Shown piece by piece: positions 33,859 to 44,201 of a stretch of DNA of 64,000 nucleotides; the stretch's first letter is position 1; every line of letters starts with the position of its first letter. Both the position numbers and the translations under genes were made by a program. Source of the DNA: Beta vulgaris subsp. vulgaris (Eukaryota > Streptophyta > Magnoliopsida > Caryophyllales > Amaranthaceae); assembly GCF_026745355.1 (NCBI RefSeq), contig NC_079202.1, forward strand, positions 39,454,543 to 39,518,542, given 5' to 3'. The notes under the pieces are model-generated. The model worked only from the letters and a program-made list of their open reading frames with translations, searched no databases and was not told where the DNA came from.

Positions 33859-34709
33859 TTAAAGTGCCACCAAATTGATCCTAACCTCCGGATCTATATC
33901 TGTCCCTACAGCCACGTCCTCGCCGGATCTTCCGCCTAGCATTTCTTGCTGAGTTTCCCCATCAGGCTTTGGCCTTGGCGTATCCTCTGGCCTGGCCTCT
34001 AACTCCTCCATTGATATTTCCATCATCTTCTCCTTGTCTTTCTCCAATTCTTTCTCTTCTTGCTCATTCATCGCGGCCCTTCTTTGAGCCCTTCTTTGCT
34101 TTCTCCCGGGCGGATTTGCTTCTTCCACTGGCATCCTCCTAGCTGGCTGTTTTAGGGTTGTCAAATAGCATGACTTTGCTGCCTCCTGGTTCCCCCTCAG
34201 CTTAGCTGTCGTCCCTTCATTGGTGACGTACAGCATTGTCAGATGATAAGTGGAAACGATGCCTTGGACATCATGTATCAGAGGTCGTCCCACTATGGCG
34301 TTGTAGGCCCCAGGAACGTCTACCACCAGAAATTCAGTCATGACATCCGGACTTCATTGCCGTCTCCTACCGGACCGGGAGGCTCACCAAACCCTCCGGA
34401 GTTACAGACGCCCGCGTGAACCAATTACAGGATATCGGACAGGCTTCAAGTATTCTCGTCCTATCATCAATTTTTCGAACGTTGAGAGATACAGGATGTT
34501 AGCTGAGCTTCCACCGTCACCAGGATCCTATGGACCAAACATTCGAAATTCTTAAAGTGACCACCAATGGGTCTCATGAGGGAAACCACATGCTCTGCTC
34601 TTTCAGTGAAAGTCATTGCCGGCATGGCTGGCGGATGCCTCCACTTCATGCTCTCATTGAAATTGACTTGGTGCCTGAATTCTTTCAGGCTGGCTTTGGC
34701 CCCATTCAC
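33859..34709 (-). pseudogene. Gypsy aspartic protease region, broken
   Basis: The frame 34709-34467 carries the family segment NGAKASLKEFRHQVNFNES and AMTFTERAEHVVSL before it frameshifts. The active site DGGSSANILYLSTF is readable in another frame around 34485-34525, so the catalytic Asp is out of phase with its left neighbour. The region resumes at 34341 with FLVVDVPGAYNAIVGRPLIH and GIVSTYHLTMLYVT, the typical C-terminal half, followed by a charged linker (EEKELEKDKEKMME) to RT. Confidence 0.88.
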
Positions 34710-34781
34710 ACTACCTCCATGAATAGGTCCGCCACTGATGACTGAATTTCACTGATCCTTGATTGAACGTCTTTGACTGGT

Positions 34782-36278
34782 TTACCAGATCTCCTTCTTT
34801 CGTCTGTGCTTTATATTGGCTGAAATAGCTCTTCTTAACAAATCTTCCAGATTATCTTTCAAGTGACGACAATCTTCCGTGACATGGCCGTGATCCCCAT
34901 GGAAATCACACCATTTGCTTTTATCACGATTTTTGTGGAACATAGGCTTAGGACGCTGCCATTTGTCGCTATCCTTGTTCTTCAAAAAGATCTGACTTCT
35001 TGAGGTAGTCAGTTGGGTGTACGCGTCAAATCTGTCTTGTGCTCACCCCCTTCCAGGACATTTCTTTCACGATCCCTACGATCGCGGTCATACCTCTTAC
35101 CATCCCTTTCTCGTTCATCTCCTCTTTTTACCATATGCGACTCTTGTCGTCTATCATCTCGGGCGCGATCAGATTCACGGCCCTTATCTTTCTTTTGCTT
35201 ATCCTCTTTCTTCTCAGATTCACGGTTACCCACAGCTTTGTCAAACTCCTCCCCCCTGATATAATCATTTGCTTTACCCAGGACGGGACCCAGAGTGGTG
35301 TAAGATTTACGACCCAGATAATTTCGAAATGGTGACCCCTCCTTGAGGCCAGTCATCAAGGCTAGCACCGCTACATCTTGCTGTAAGCGTGGAATTGAAA
35401 CGGCTTCAACATTAAAGCGACCGATATAATCCCTTAAATTTCGTTGGCCCCCTGCTTGACAGATACAGTTTCCCGTAGTACGCTCGCGGCGTCTATTACT
35501 GACAAAGTGAGTACTGAATGTGGACGACAACTGGGAGAAGCTAGAGATGCTACCTGGCTTTAAATCTTTGAACCATGTCTGGGCTATGCCTGTCAATGTG
35601 GACGGGAAGACCTTGCACCATATGGCATCCACTCAGTGTAAAGGAACATGTGGCCTCGTAAGCAGCCACTGGTCATCTGGATCCGAAGTGCCATCATACT
35701 TGGAGGTTGGCATCTTGATTCTCGTCATTGGATGATTCAAAATATCCATGGTGAAAGGGGAGAGCTTAGGCTTAATGAGTAGGTGACCCCCCATCGAATA
35801 GTTACTAGCGCCTGAGGCACTGTACTCACGACGGGAGCCACCCTGGGCCTCTTCCTCTGAATGATATAATTCTTCTGTCTCCAAAATGTCTTCTTCATAG
35901 TCTGACTGATCAATCCTTTTTTCCATCTCTCGTCCGCTAGGGTTCAAAGATCGCATTTTTAGAAGAGGGGTGCCGTCCGCGTTCCTACCGGCCGTGGCCA
36001 GTGGTCGCTTACGTGCACCGCCAGCAGGTTGATTGGGTTGCTTTGTTGGGGTTGGCAGTCAACATTTGAATGAAAGAAGCTACAGTTTGCAGCTGTTCAG
36101 GTGAGAATTGACTTAGCTGAGCTAAATTGAGAGGTACGTTACTATTTGGAGTCTGTCCCTCGGGAGATTGGTAGTTGAATTGTGGGTTTCCCATCGCCCC
36201 AGTGATGACTGGCTGCGACGAGGTCTGGCCGACATCCTTATCCTTGGATCCTTGATTTGTGTTGTTTACGTCACCCAT
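34782..36278 (-). pseudogene. Gypsy gag (Retrotrans_gag), broken
   Basis: The start ATG at 36278 opens MGDVNNTNQGSKDKDVGQ, only about 48 bp from the LTR. The frame shifts near 35960-36010. Then 35956-35009 carries the matrix/capsid region, including DAIWCKVFPSTLTGIAQTWF and FSQLSSTFSTHF, the core of the Retrotrans_gag domain, with an in-frame TGA between LH and DAIW (about 35633). A highly charged linker (35200-35010) leads, after another frame change, to CDFHGDHGHVTEDCRHLKD (34910-34850), a zinc-knuckle-like motif common in Tat elements. Three lesions mean no full gag can be made. Confidence 0.9.
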
Positions 36279-36307
36279 GGTTGTTTCTTTGCTAAGGTTG
36301 GGAGGCC

Positions 36308-36325
36308 CCTCCTTCTAGCGCCAAA
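36308..36325 (-). promoter_or_regulatory. Gypsy primer-binding site
   Basis: The minus strand after the LTR reads AT then TTGGCGCTAGAAGGAGG. The TGGCGC start is typical of many Tat-type elements. I do not name the tRNA. Confidence 0.75.
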
Positions 36326-36326
36326 T

Positions 36327-36812
36327 TGTTTCGGTTTGAAACAGTTAGCGTCCTCGCAAGAGTCCGCCAAGTCTGAGAGCTCACGTCCTTGCTGGAAACT
36401 GCACAGGATGCAAACGTAAACTACCCTCGGGGTGGTTTTGAGGAAACCCCCTCCGACGCTCAAGTCAGATATTTGGACCACTAGGATGTAGAGAGAGAAA
36501 AAGAGAGAGAGAGAATAAGCTATTTTTAGTGTGTAAGAGAATGTACCTGCAGAATAGTACCATTGGGGTATTTATAGAAGTACTATTCCTCTGACAGCGT
36601 ATAATCCTTTGACCCGTGTAGGGCTATGACGCATTTGACAGGTGGGAAGATTCCCTTTATTTTGTCTTGTTAGGCGTCCGCCAACACTGTCGGTCCTAAA
36701 GGACGAACTGGCTCGAGCGATGCTTTAAATGGTTTTATCGCTCTCGCGTCCATAACCTTATTCGCGGCCATAGATGAGAAGGCCGCTAACGAACTTGGGT
36801 TATACCCATACA
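36327..36812 (-). repeat. Gypsy 5' LTR
   Basis: 486 bp with TG...CA ends, partner of 18269-18759. It is followed on the right by the second GATTT target duplication (36813-36817). Confidence 0.95.
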
Positions 36813-37190
36813 GATTTGTTTAGGGATATTGTGATGATCCTATACAGTTGTGCACAACTCTTCTTTTCTCCTACATCATGAATGAGTTTGTATAGCTTTG
36901 TAGTACTAAACTTGTTGTGACTGAGCCATCCACCACCAATTTGCCTTGTGATCTCTTCCTTGGCATGACATATGTATTTAAGCACCCAACTAGTAATAGA
37001 CTGAGGAGTATTTAAGCTACTCTAATTCCTATTTTTAATGTACCTGGTGTGCACCCATTTCACCCAAAGATTGTCAGCTTTCATTGCAATCTGCCAAGCA
37101 TGCTTCCCCACCATAGCTATATTCCACAGCAGCAAATCTCTAAAGCCAAGCCCGATCTTGAACTATTGCAAGTCCTAGTCCACATAGATA
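36813..37190 (-). pseudogene. LINE reverse transcriptase C-terminal part (right half of split fragment)
   Basis: On the minus strand this reads GLGFRDLLLWNIAMVGKHAW and KADNLWVKWVHTRYIK, typical of the sequence after the RT domain in plant LINEs. It goes on to GGWLSHNKFSTTKLY, which runs into the gypsy insertion and continues at 18263. The 5' part is missing beyond about 37190. From there to 37400 I see only AT-rich DNA and a poly-T run (37359-37374) that may be another retroelement tail. Confidence 0.8.
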
Positions 37191-37402
37191 ACTCAAATTC
37201 ATGACAACGAAACTACTAAGTTCGGATTTTAAAATAAGCTAAGTGTGAGATACAAATTATAAATTTAGATGCGGTATACCTCTTCCTACTGAATTCCAAA
37301 TCTCTCTAGCGATTTGAAGTTGCACGCTATCCATTTTGTTCTTGCGCAAGTCATAGTTTTTTTTTTTTTTTTTGGTAATGGCATTTCATTCATTACCTAA
37401 TA

Positions 37403-37717
37403 CTCCCTCCGTTTCCTAAAGATCTTCCCACTTACTGTTCCTGCAGATACCAAGGAAAATCAAGTTGTGTGGGCATGGTGTGAGTAAAGTAGGAGAGAGA
37501 AAAGGGTTAAGATAAATAAACAAATAAAAAGGGGTTAAAGTAGGAGAGAGAAAAGGATAAAATTGAATTAATAATGTAATGGTGGACCATATATAGTGAC
37601 ATGAGAGGGTAAATAGGGAAATTTGTTTTGCCAAATAAGGAATGAAGCAAAAGAGGGAAGATCTTTTGGAAACACCCTTAAACGGAACGAGGGAAGATCT
37701 TTAGGAAACGGAGGGAG
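37403..37717. mobile_element. Stowaway-type MITE with doubled right end
   Basis: Same family as 3058-3340: CTCCCTCCGTTTCCTAAAGA at the left, the same on the minus strand at the right, with TA at 37401-37402 and 37718-37719. The right side has two successive end-like sequences (GGGAAGATCTTTTGGAAAC near 37655 and GGGAAGATCTTTAGGAAACG at 37691), so the terminal repeat is partly duplicated. Confidence 0.9.
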
Positions 37718-37982
37718 TAATGTTAAACATATTACAATCCGAAAGTAGTTGTTCCGAACAATAACTATGGGGGAAGGGAAAATCCTAGTTACAATACTAT
37801 CACCATCCATGTATATCTTATTTTATTTTATATGAAAAAAAAATGTCGAGTCTGCCGACTTCTCAAGTGTGAAATATTTTTTTTAAGGTAAAGTGTGAAA
37901 CATTTTATAAGTGCTCTTGTAAATTAATGACTTGGGTTATATAATTATTTTTAGTAATAATAATTATTATTATTGTTATAAT

Positions 37983-40640
37983 TGTAATACCACGGATTTT
38001 CGCTCATAATTTCTTCGACTTCTTTTTCCTTAGTTATTATTTTCCGTTAAATTTAGAATATTTTACTTCTTAAAAATATTATATCTTATGTTATTTGTTT
38101 TCCAACTTTTTAAATGTGGTATTTGTCAAATTTATTGGATTAGAAATTATATATTCTACTATTTTAAAAATGCGTGTTTGATTTAGTATTTTAATTTATT
38201 CGATTTTAGCGCGGTTTAGATCGTTGCACGACCTTTTAACGTGAAGTTTTATGTTCCTAAAAGCTATCTGAAATAATGTCTTTTATGGGAGATATTTTCA
38301 TATTCATTTCAACCTTTGAAATCCCTTTGTAACACCCATTTTATTACCCCATTAATTTCACTTGTAACCCTTTTTTATTTCCCCTTTTGCTGCTGGAAAT
38401 TGATCAGAAAAATCAGTCCATTTTCCCCATTTTATTCGACCATTTGAAGAGACAAAGTTGAGAGGAAAAGTTCATCTCGGTTTTTCCTGCTACACCTCAC
38501 GAAAATGGATATCACCGGAGATCTAACCGTTGGATCGCCCTGAAATTTGGACAACACGTTTAGGACATCTGGGCCTTCATTGTTACCGGAGCGATTTTGA
38601 ATATGAGTTTTCAAATGCCGGAAATCATGATCGGAGCAGAGCAGTACATAATGAAATTGCAAGCAATTTGAGGTCTTCAAAGGTAACTAACGGCTCTCCG
38701 AGTATGATTAGAGTTCGCTTAGGATTTATCTAGTTGTATTACTTAAGTTGGGTTAGTATCGATTTTAGGAATTTGGGTGGGAATAACTCCATGTTATATG
38801 CTTGTTTCATGAGTTTTTATGAATAGTATGAGTGTATCATTGTTTGGAGAACTTGCGAATTTTGTTGTCTACTTGGAGGGTTTATCATGAGCTTTATTTA
38901 TATGTTTCAGTATCATTGTTTTAGGATGTGATGTGTTAGTTAACTCTTATCATGCGATGAATTTTCTGTTGTGGTGAACATGGTTTATGGAAGAGTGATG
39001 GAGTTAACAGAACGTGTGTAGTATGGTCAGTTGTGTATCAACTTCTATTCACGAAACGTGATTGTTGCTCACTTTGAAAAATGTGATTATTGTGTTTTAA
39101 TTCTTGAGAGTTCAACATGGTTTTGGTTAGTAGTTTCCTTAAAATTCTTTTTATAGGCATGTATTGCATGGTAGCATGCGTGGTAGCATGATAAGGTTCA
39201 AGAGTTTTGTTGTAAGTAGTTTATTATAGTATGCTTGGTATTGATTTGAAGCTCTGCTTTTTTTTTTTCTTTCATTTTTGTCTTCCTTTTTTCTATTTTT
39301 GTTGTGTGTGTATTATATAGATTGGAATTTGTAGTTGTACATGTGTTTATGAGTTGGTTTATCAGTTGTTAGGTTATGCATATAAATGTTGTAATTTTAT
39401 AAATCAATATCTAAGTTGTTGACATTACAGTACTCAAGGGAGAATAATATTGTCTTTAGTACCGTTTCGCCAAGAGTTATCTACCGGGAGTATTATAACT
39501 AATGTTGTAAATAACCTTGTACCCAAACTCAGACAACGAGAGTGTAGTAGTTGGAGTATTTGACCATACTGTGTTTTTGGTGTATAAGTATGATTTAATG
39601 TTGGTTTATTCTTTTTAGTGGAGTGAAATGATTTTTATTAGTATTATAACTACTATTACTTTGAGAAGAATAAATATCGTTGAAATGAGACTTCTGGATT
39701 GCGATCCTAGTTTCTGCTGATTTTGGTGTAAGGCCTGAAGGGCATCCTTATTATTTATATTCGATGAATAAATTATTGTATTTATTTGTAGAAATATTTT
39801 ATTGAGATCAAGATATCCGGTGGGATAGATGTAGTCCCCGGTGAAGAACGTGCCAACCACCTAGGTTGCGATTTAGGGGTATTACCTGGGTTAATTGTTG
39901 TTGTCCGAGAGGTTGGGAAGTACTGAGCTGGGTACTATACTGCATCGGGAGTTTGGCCATTCTTAGACACAGGCAGTAGAGAACGTAAGCCCAAAGGCTG
40001 TCTGGAGATTTCGATCTGATAAACCTTAGGAAGTGGGTTTCGATCCACTATTCCACTGGCATTCTGCTCTTTCTCAAAAGCTATTTATATTATTTTGTTA
40101 TATTATTATGGAGGCTTATGATTGATCGTGTATGCTTACATAAAGTTTACTATTCATGATTTACCTTATTTAAGCATGTTGAATTGTCAGCTGTCTTTTG
40201 ATTGTTACTTGGTTCAGTTTGATATTTTATATATGTTGATTAAGACTTATTTATTAATGCTTGATAACTCCTATATGGATCCTAATTGAGCTGGGAGAGT
40301 TGTTAGTTACTCCCCACTGATTGTGGGTGTTTGTTGTTTATTTTTGCAGGATATGTTGATGAGAATCTTTTTTTGGTTTTGGGCTCGGGTTGAGATGTGA
40401 GCTTTAAAATGTTAGATGTTTTAGGCCTAGACTCTTTGTTAATTTAAGAGTCGGTTTTCTCTTTAGGTTGTTAATTTAATTTATTTATACTATTTTTTTT
40501 CTGTGTTGGTTTTATCACTTAGTTATTTAAACTAATTCTTGCAGTAGTGACATTCTCAGAAGACGATGTTTCCGCCATCGTCCTATACTACTATTATTAT
40601 TTTTTATTTCTTTTCCGCTTTGAAATTCTGAGGTGTTACA
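37983..40640 (+). mobile_element. Solo LTR, 2.66 kb
   Basis: Starts TGTAATACCACGGATTTTCG and ends ATTCTGAGGTGTTACA, with a perfect 5-bp TSD, ATAAT, at 37978-37982 and 40641-40645. No PBS, coding region or second LTR is present, so this is best explained by recombination between two LTRs of one element. The TGTAATACC/GGTGTTACA ends and the length suit long-LTR gypsy families. No protein frame of note inside. Confidence 0.85.
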
Positions 40641-40828
40641 ATAATTATAGAAAAACTAATATGAATCGATGCACACTAACTTAGTGTACACCTTATCCAT
40701 CTCACGTGAGTTTTAATGATTACAACTTTCCATTTTTGCCGCGTTCAGTCTTCCGCTCTTTCCTTTCTCCTGATAACTTATCTCTCTTCTGATAACTTCA
40801 CTCTCCTGATAGTGTATTTTTAAAATAA

Positions 40829-41843
40829 TCAATATATATATATATAAAAGAGGAACTTTTCGGGAGCATAGAGCGCGCCACCTAGGATTGCCACGTCATC
40901 TTACTAATTTAGAGATAATAAAATTTAGAGTTTGAGAGATAAGAGTTTATTCACTCTACGGCTATGACAAAAACCAAAAAATTTTATCTTTTAGGGATCT
41001 ATTATAACTAGGAATCTATTATACGTACTACTATACTGTATATTCACTCTACGGCTATGAATTATGATTCACATATAAAATCACAAAATAAAATAAAAAA
41101 AAAAACTTGATTCTTGAGATTTGCCTAAACCATACGATAACATCTAATGAACTGCTGCAAATCTACTAAAGTAGCCAACATTTTCAATGACAGCTTCTAT
41201 ACATTTGTGGCCACTCAATATTTACATATATTTGTGGCCACTCAATATTTACTTTATTTTATTTTTAAACTTATATTATAGTGATATACTGATATGTTAG
41301 TTGACAATACCGGTCAACATGCCTTCACTTATTAGAGATGGAAACAACCATTGCAATACTAACTTTATATCAACTTTTTATAAACTTTATTAATATATAA
41401 TTAAAGATATTAAAGATAATTTAAAAATAAGGGTATAATGACAAATATTTTATCAATTCTTTTTCTACTACAATAATGGGTTTGGACATGATTTTTAAGA
41501 AAATGAAAAAAAATGTGTAGTTAATCATAGAGGTACTCCTTTAATTAACAAGTGTAGGGGATAAGTAAATCCTTAATAAAGTAACCGCAAGTTTATGAGG
41601 CAATTTGATGAATAATTAATGATGATTTTATTAGCATAAAGTAAAGGCAATATTGACAATTATAGTTTTTTTTTTTTACTAAAAGTTGATTGGTCCAAAT
41701 AGATAATTAACAGATGAAGTATGTAAATAAAATCGTGGTGAAAAATCTTATTTCATAGTAACACAAAATCAATAATGTTAACAAAAAATTACAAAAAATA
41801 TTTATAAAAAACAACCCGTGCAACGCACGGGCTTCAAAACTAG
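40829..41843 (+). mobile_element. Non-autonomous Helitron, 1.0 kb
   Basis: The 5' end starts TCAATATATATATATA after A40828. The 3' end has the hairpin CCCGTGC-AAC-GCACGGG (41815-41831) and finishes CTAG at 41840-41843 before T41844, so it lies in an A/T target. The flanks (GTATTTTTAAAATAA and TATTGTGTATTTTG) belong to the same short tandem array and rejoin in register. The interior is AT-rich with no Rep/helicase. Confidence 0.83.
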
Positions 41844-42195
41844 TATTGTGTATTTTGAAATAATATAGTGTATTTTAAAATGATATAGTGTATTTTAAAA
41901 TCATAGTGTTTTGCTGAGTTTTTTGGCATGATAGTGTTGCATGTTATAGTGTATATTGACATGATATAGTGTATTTTGACATGATATTGTTTTGCTATAT
42001 TTTTTGACATAATAGTGTTGCATGATATAGTGTGTTTTGACATAATATAGTGTATTTTGAAATGTTATAGTGTATTTTTTTTGTATATTACACAAAATTA
42101 TCACAATCGACCGTTATAGTATTTGACATGGTAGTGTATTTTGACATGATATAGTGTATTTTAAAATAATATAGTGTTTGTTTGTTCTGAACAAT
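41844..42195. repeat. Short tandem array, core GATATAGTGTATTTTGACAT
   Basis: More than ten degenerate units of roughly 20-25 bp with core TATAGTGTATTTT; a few bases of the same array lie left of the Helitron at 40811-40828. A longer subrepeat is visible (GTTTTGCT-A/G-ATTTTTTGACAT occurs twice). Next to it, 42200-42350 has inverted GTCCACAC/GTGTGGAC-like motifs, perhaps the end of an older element. Confidence 0.85.
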
Positions 42196-42349
42196 TGTTT
42201 TTATAAAAATTTTAGGGCGAGAGAATCTTATTGAAGAGAGAGAAAATCGCGCGGATTTCGGAAAGTGGGAGTGACTAGTTTATAGTGGGGCACGTGTCTA
42301 GGCCTGGTCCACACTATTTTTAATGTGAACCGGGTCCACACAAGACGGA

Positions 42350-43190
42350 TTGTTATAATTATTGTTGTTGTTATTATAATAATGATAATAATAATATTTA
42401 TTATTAATAATAAATGTTGTGTAGAAGTAGTGATATAAATAAAATGATAATAATAGTAATACTATATATAAGATCTTATAATGTATTACATAATAATGAA
42501 TTACAAAGTAATAATAATAGTAATAATATCATTTATAAAAGATAAGATCTTGTAAACCAGACTAGATCAGATCAGAAAAAATAAGTTTAGATCAGATCAG
42601 ATAAGTTTATATCAGAAAATTTCAGGTGAACTAAACATAGTCTAAGACTTGAGAGGGGTGGTTTGAGGGTTCAGCGTCATTCTACATAAGTAGAGTACTA
42701 GGAAAAGAATATCAATTATTTAATTGAAATAGTCTAATTTAAATAAGCATGGACGGCTATTTCCAAAAAAAAAAAAGAAATCTACCTCCATTACTATGTT
42801 GGAAAAAAGTTAATTTTTAAAAAATATCAAGGTAACCGATTTTACTTAAAGGTAGTTTCTTATCTCTTAAAACCGATTTTAATATCCCCTAAAAAAAACA
42901 ACTATTTTAATAAATTAACTAGTTAAACTTAAGAAACCGGTTTTTGAGAATAACTAGTTTCATATATTTAAGAAATAGGTTAGTGAAGCGAACCATTCTC
43001 TTATAGGTTGTCTTCTTTGGCCATTTTGTAGTGTATACTAGACATTGGGGGAAAGAATAGGCTCAACCGTTACATTGGCAGAAGTGGCAGATTTTAGGCA
43101 ACGTTTGAGAGATACTTGCCTGCAGGAGATGGGGACTTGTGGACCTTGCAAGCATGGGTTCCAAACTTCCTTTTCTATATATATATATTT
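42350..43190. other. AT-rich intergenic DNA, no gene seen
   Basis: Interrupted ATT/TAA runs at 42355-42540, then AT-rich DNA with repeated AACCGATTTTA-like motifs (42830-42960). No coding region recognised. An (AT)n/T run at 43176-43192 marks the likely poly(A) end of the LINE to the right. Confidence 0.6.
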
Positions 43191-43219
43191 TTTGACATCA
43201 AAGTAACGTACAAAGCAAA

Positions 43220-44123
43220 CTAATCGAAACTAAGTCTAACTCGTCGACAGTGCGTTGCTAAATCATGCGCCTGACGCACTTGAGAATGATTTACCTTCAT
43301 GATACAGCACCAATTAAAATCCATTGTAATTCTACGTATGGCCTTCATAGTGTGAGATATCGAAATGTCCCCTTGCCTCGGAGAATCCAGAAGCCGGACC
43401 AGTAACACCGAATCAGTGAGGATGAGAATTCATTGTGCGAAACCACCTAATCGCTTGAAGACAGGCCACCGCCTCGTCTGTAGATGCATAGAGAAACTTC
43501 CCCTACTGATGAAGTCGCTGATGCTGTTGTTGGACCACACACGCAGCACCCCCTGAGCGCTCTCCAGCCTCCCAAGAGCCGTTTATCTGAATAATAATAT
43601 TCGGCCTTCCAGTCGGGAACCTCCCTAATTGTGCAAGTATAAACCCTGGTGGTTGACCATAATTAGGAGCGAGTGGCGGTGGGGTTATGGGAACATCCAC
43701 CTCGATAAACCGTGTGTGCTGACTAGCACCTTCCCGGTCATGAGCATCTAAGTTTTGCAGAGTAGCCCGAACCTGTCGGAATACTTGGTCATTCCTCGTA
43801 GTCCAAATAGCCCACAAGGTGTTAATAAACGTTGGCAACCTTGTTCCTCCATAGCCATCTTCTTTACGGAATTTCCCCATCCAAAATTCCAGCCATGAAG
43901 CTATGGACAGATCCAGATAATCCAAGGGTGGTAACCTCAAATTACTACGTGCCCAAGCTTCTAAAGCTAACGGGCAATGTCGGAAAATGTATTGATCATC
44001 TTCATTATCGTGTAAGCACGTTTGGCATTGGTTCAGTATCGAAATCCCTTGATAATGAAGGTTGGAAGCCGTGGCCAAGCAATTGTGCCACAATTTGCAA
44101 ATAAACATTTTCCACTTTGGCAT
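43220..44123 (-). pseudogene. LINE zf-RVT and RNase H, C-terminal part
   Basis: CKLWHNCLATASNLHYQGI, then CQTCLHDNEDDQYIFRHCPL, is the zinc-binding zf-RVT domain. After a linker, INGSWEAGERSGGAACVV opens an RNase H-like (RVT_3) domain. After a frame change it resumes as SVLLVRLLDSPRQGDIS and VNHSQVRQAHDLATHC, the usual last helix (N-x-x-A-H-x-L-A). It ends with a stop at 43220, just before the LINE tail. Confidence 0.87.
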
Positions 44124-44201
44124 GATGTTCAGACCCCAGAGTTAACGAAAAAAATTCGTATGCACTGGACCTGTCATGCTATGAATTTCTTGTGATTGTT
44201 G

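Larger units (their letters stand above)
18269..36812 (-). mobile_element. Tat/Retand-type Ty3/gypsy retrotransposon with antisense gene
   Basis: It has LTRs at both ends (491 and 486 bp), a perfect 5-bp TSD (GATTT), a PBS and PPT in the right places, and minus-strand gag-protease-RT-RNase H-integrase, the Ty3/gypsy order. A second, archaeal-like RNase H after the first one marks the Tat lineage. The long non-coding stretch between integrase and 3' LTR, with a tandem array and an antisense gene, is as known for Retand-like members. Total span is 18.5 kb, of which 7.3 kb is a nested insertion. Gag, protease and pol all carry frameshifts or stops, so this copy is dead. By eye the LTRs differ at roughly 3% of positions. 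Confidence 0.95.
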
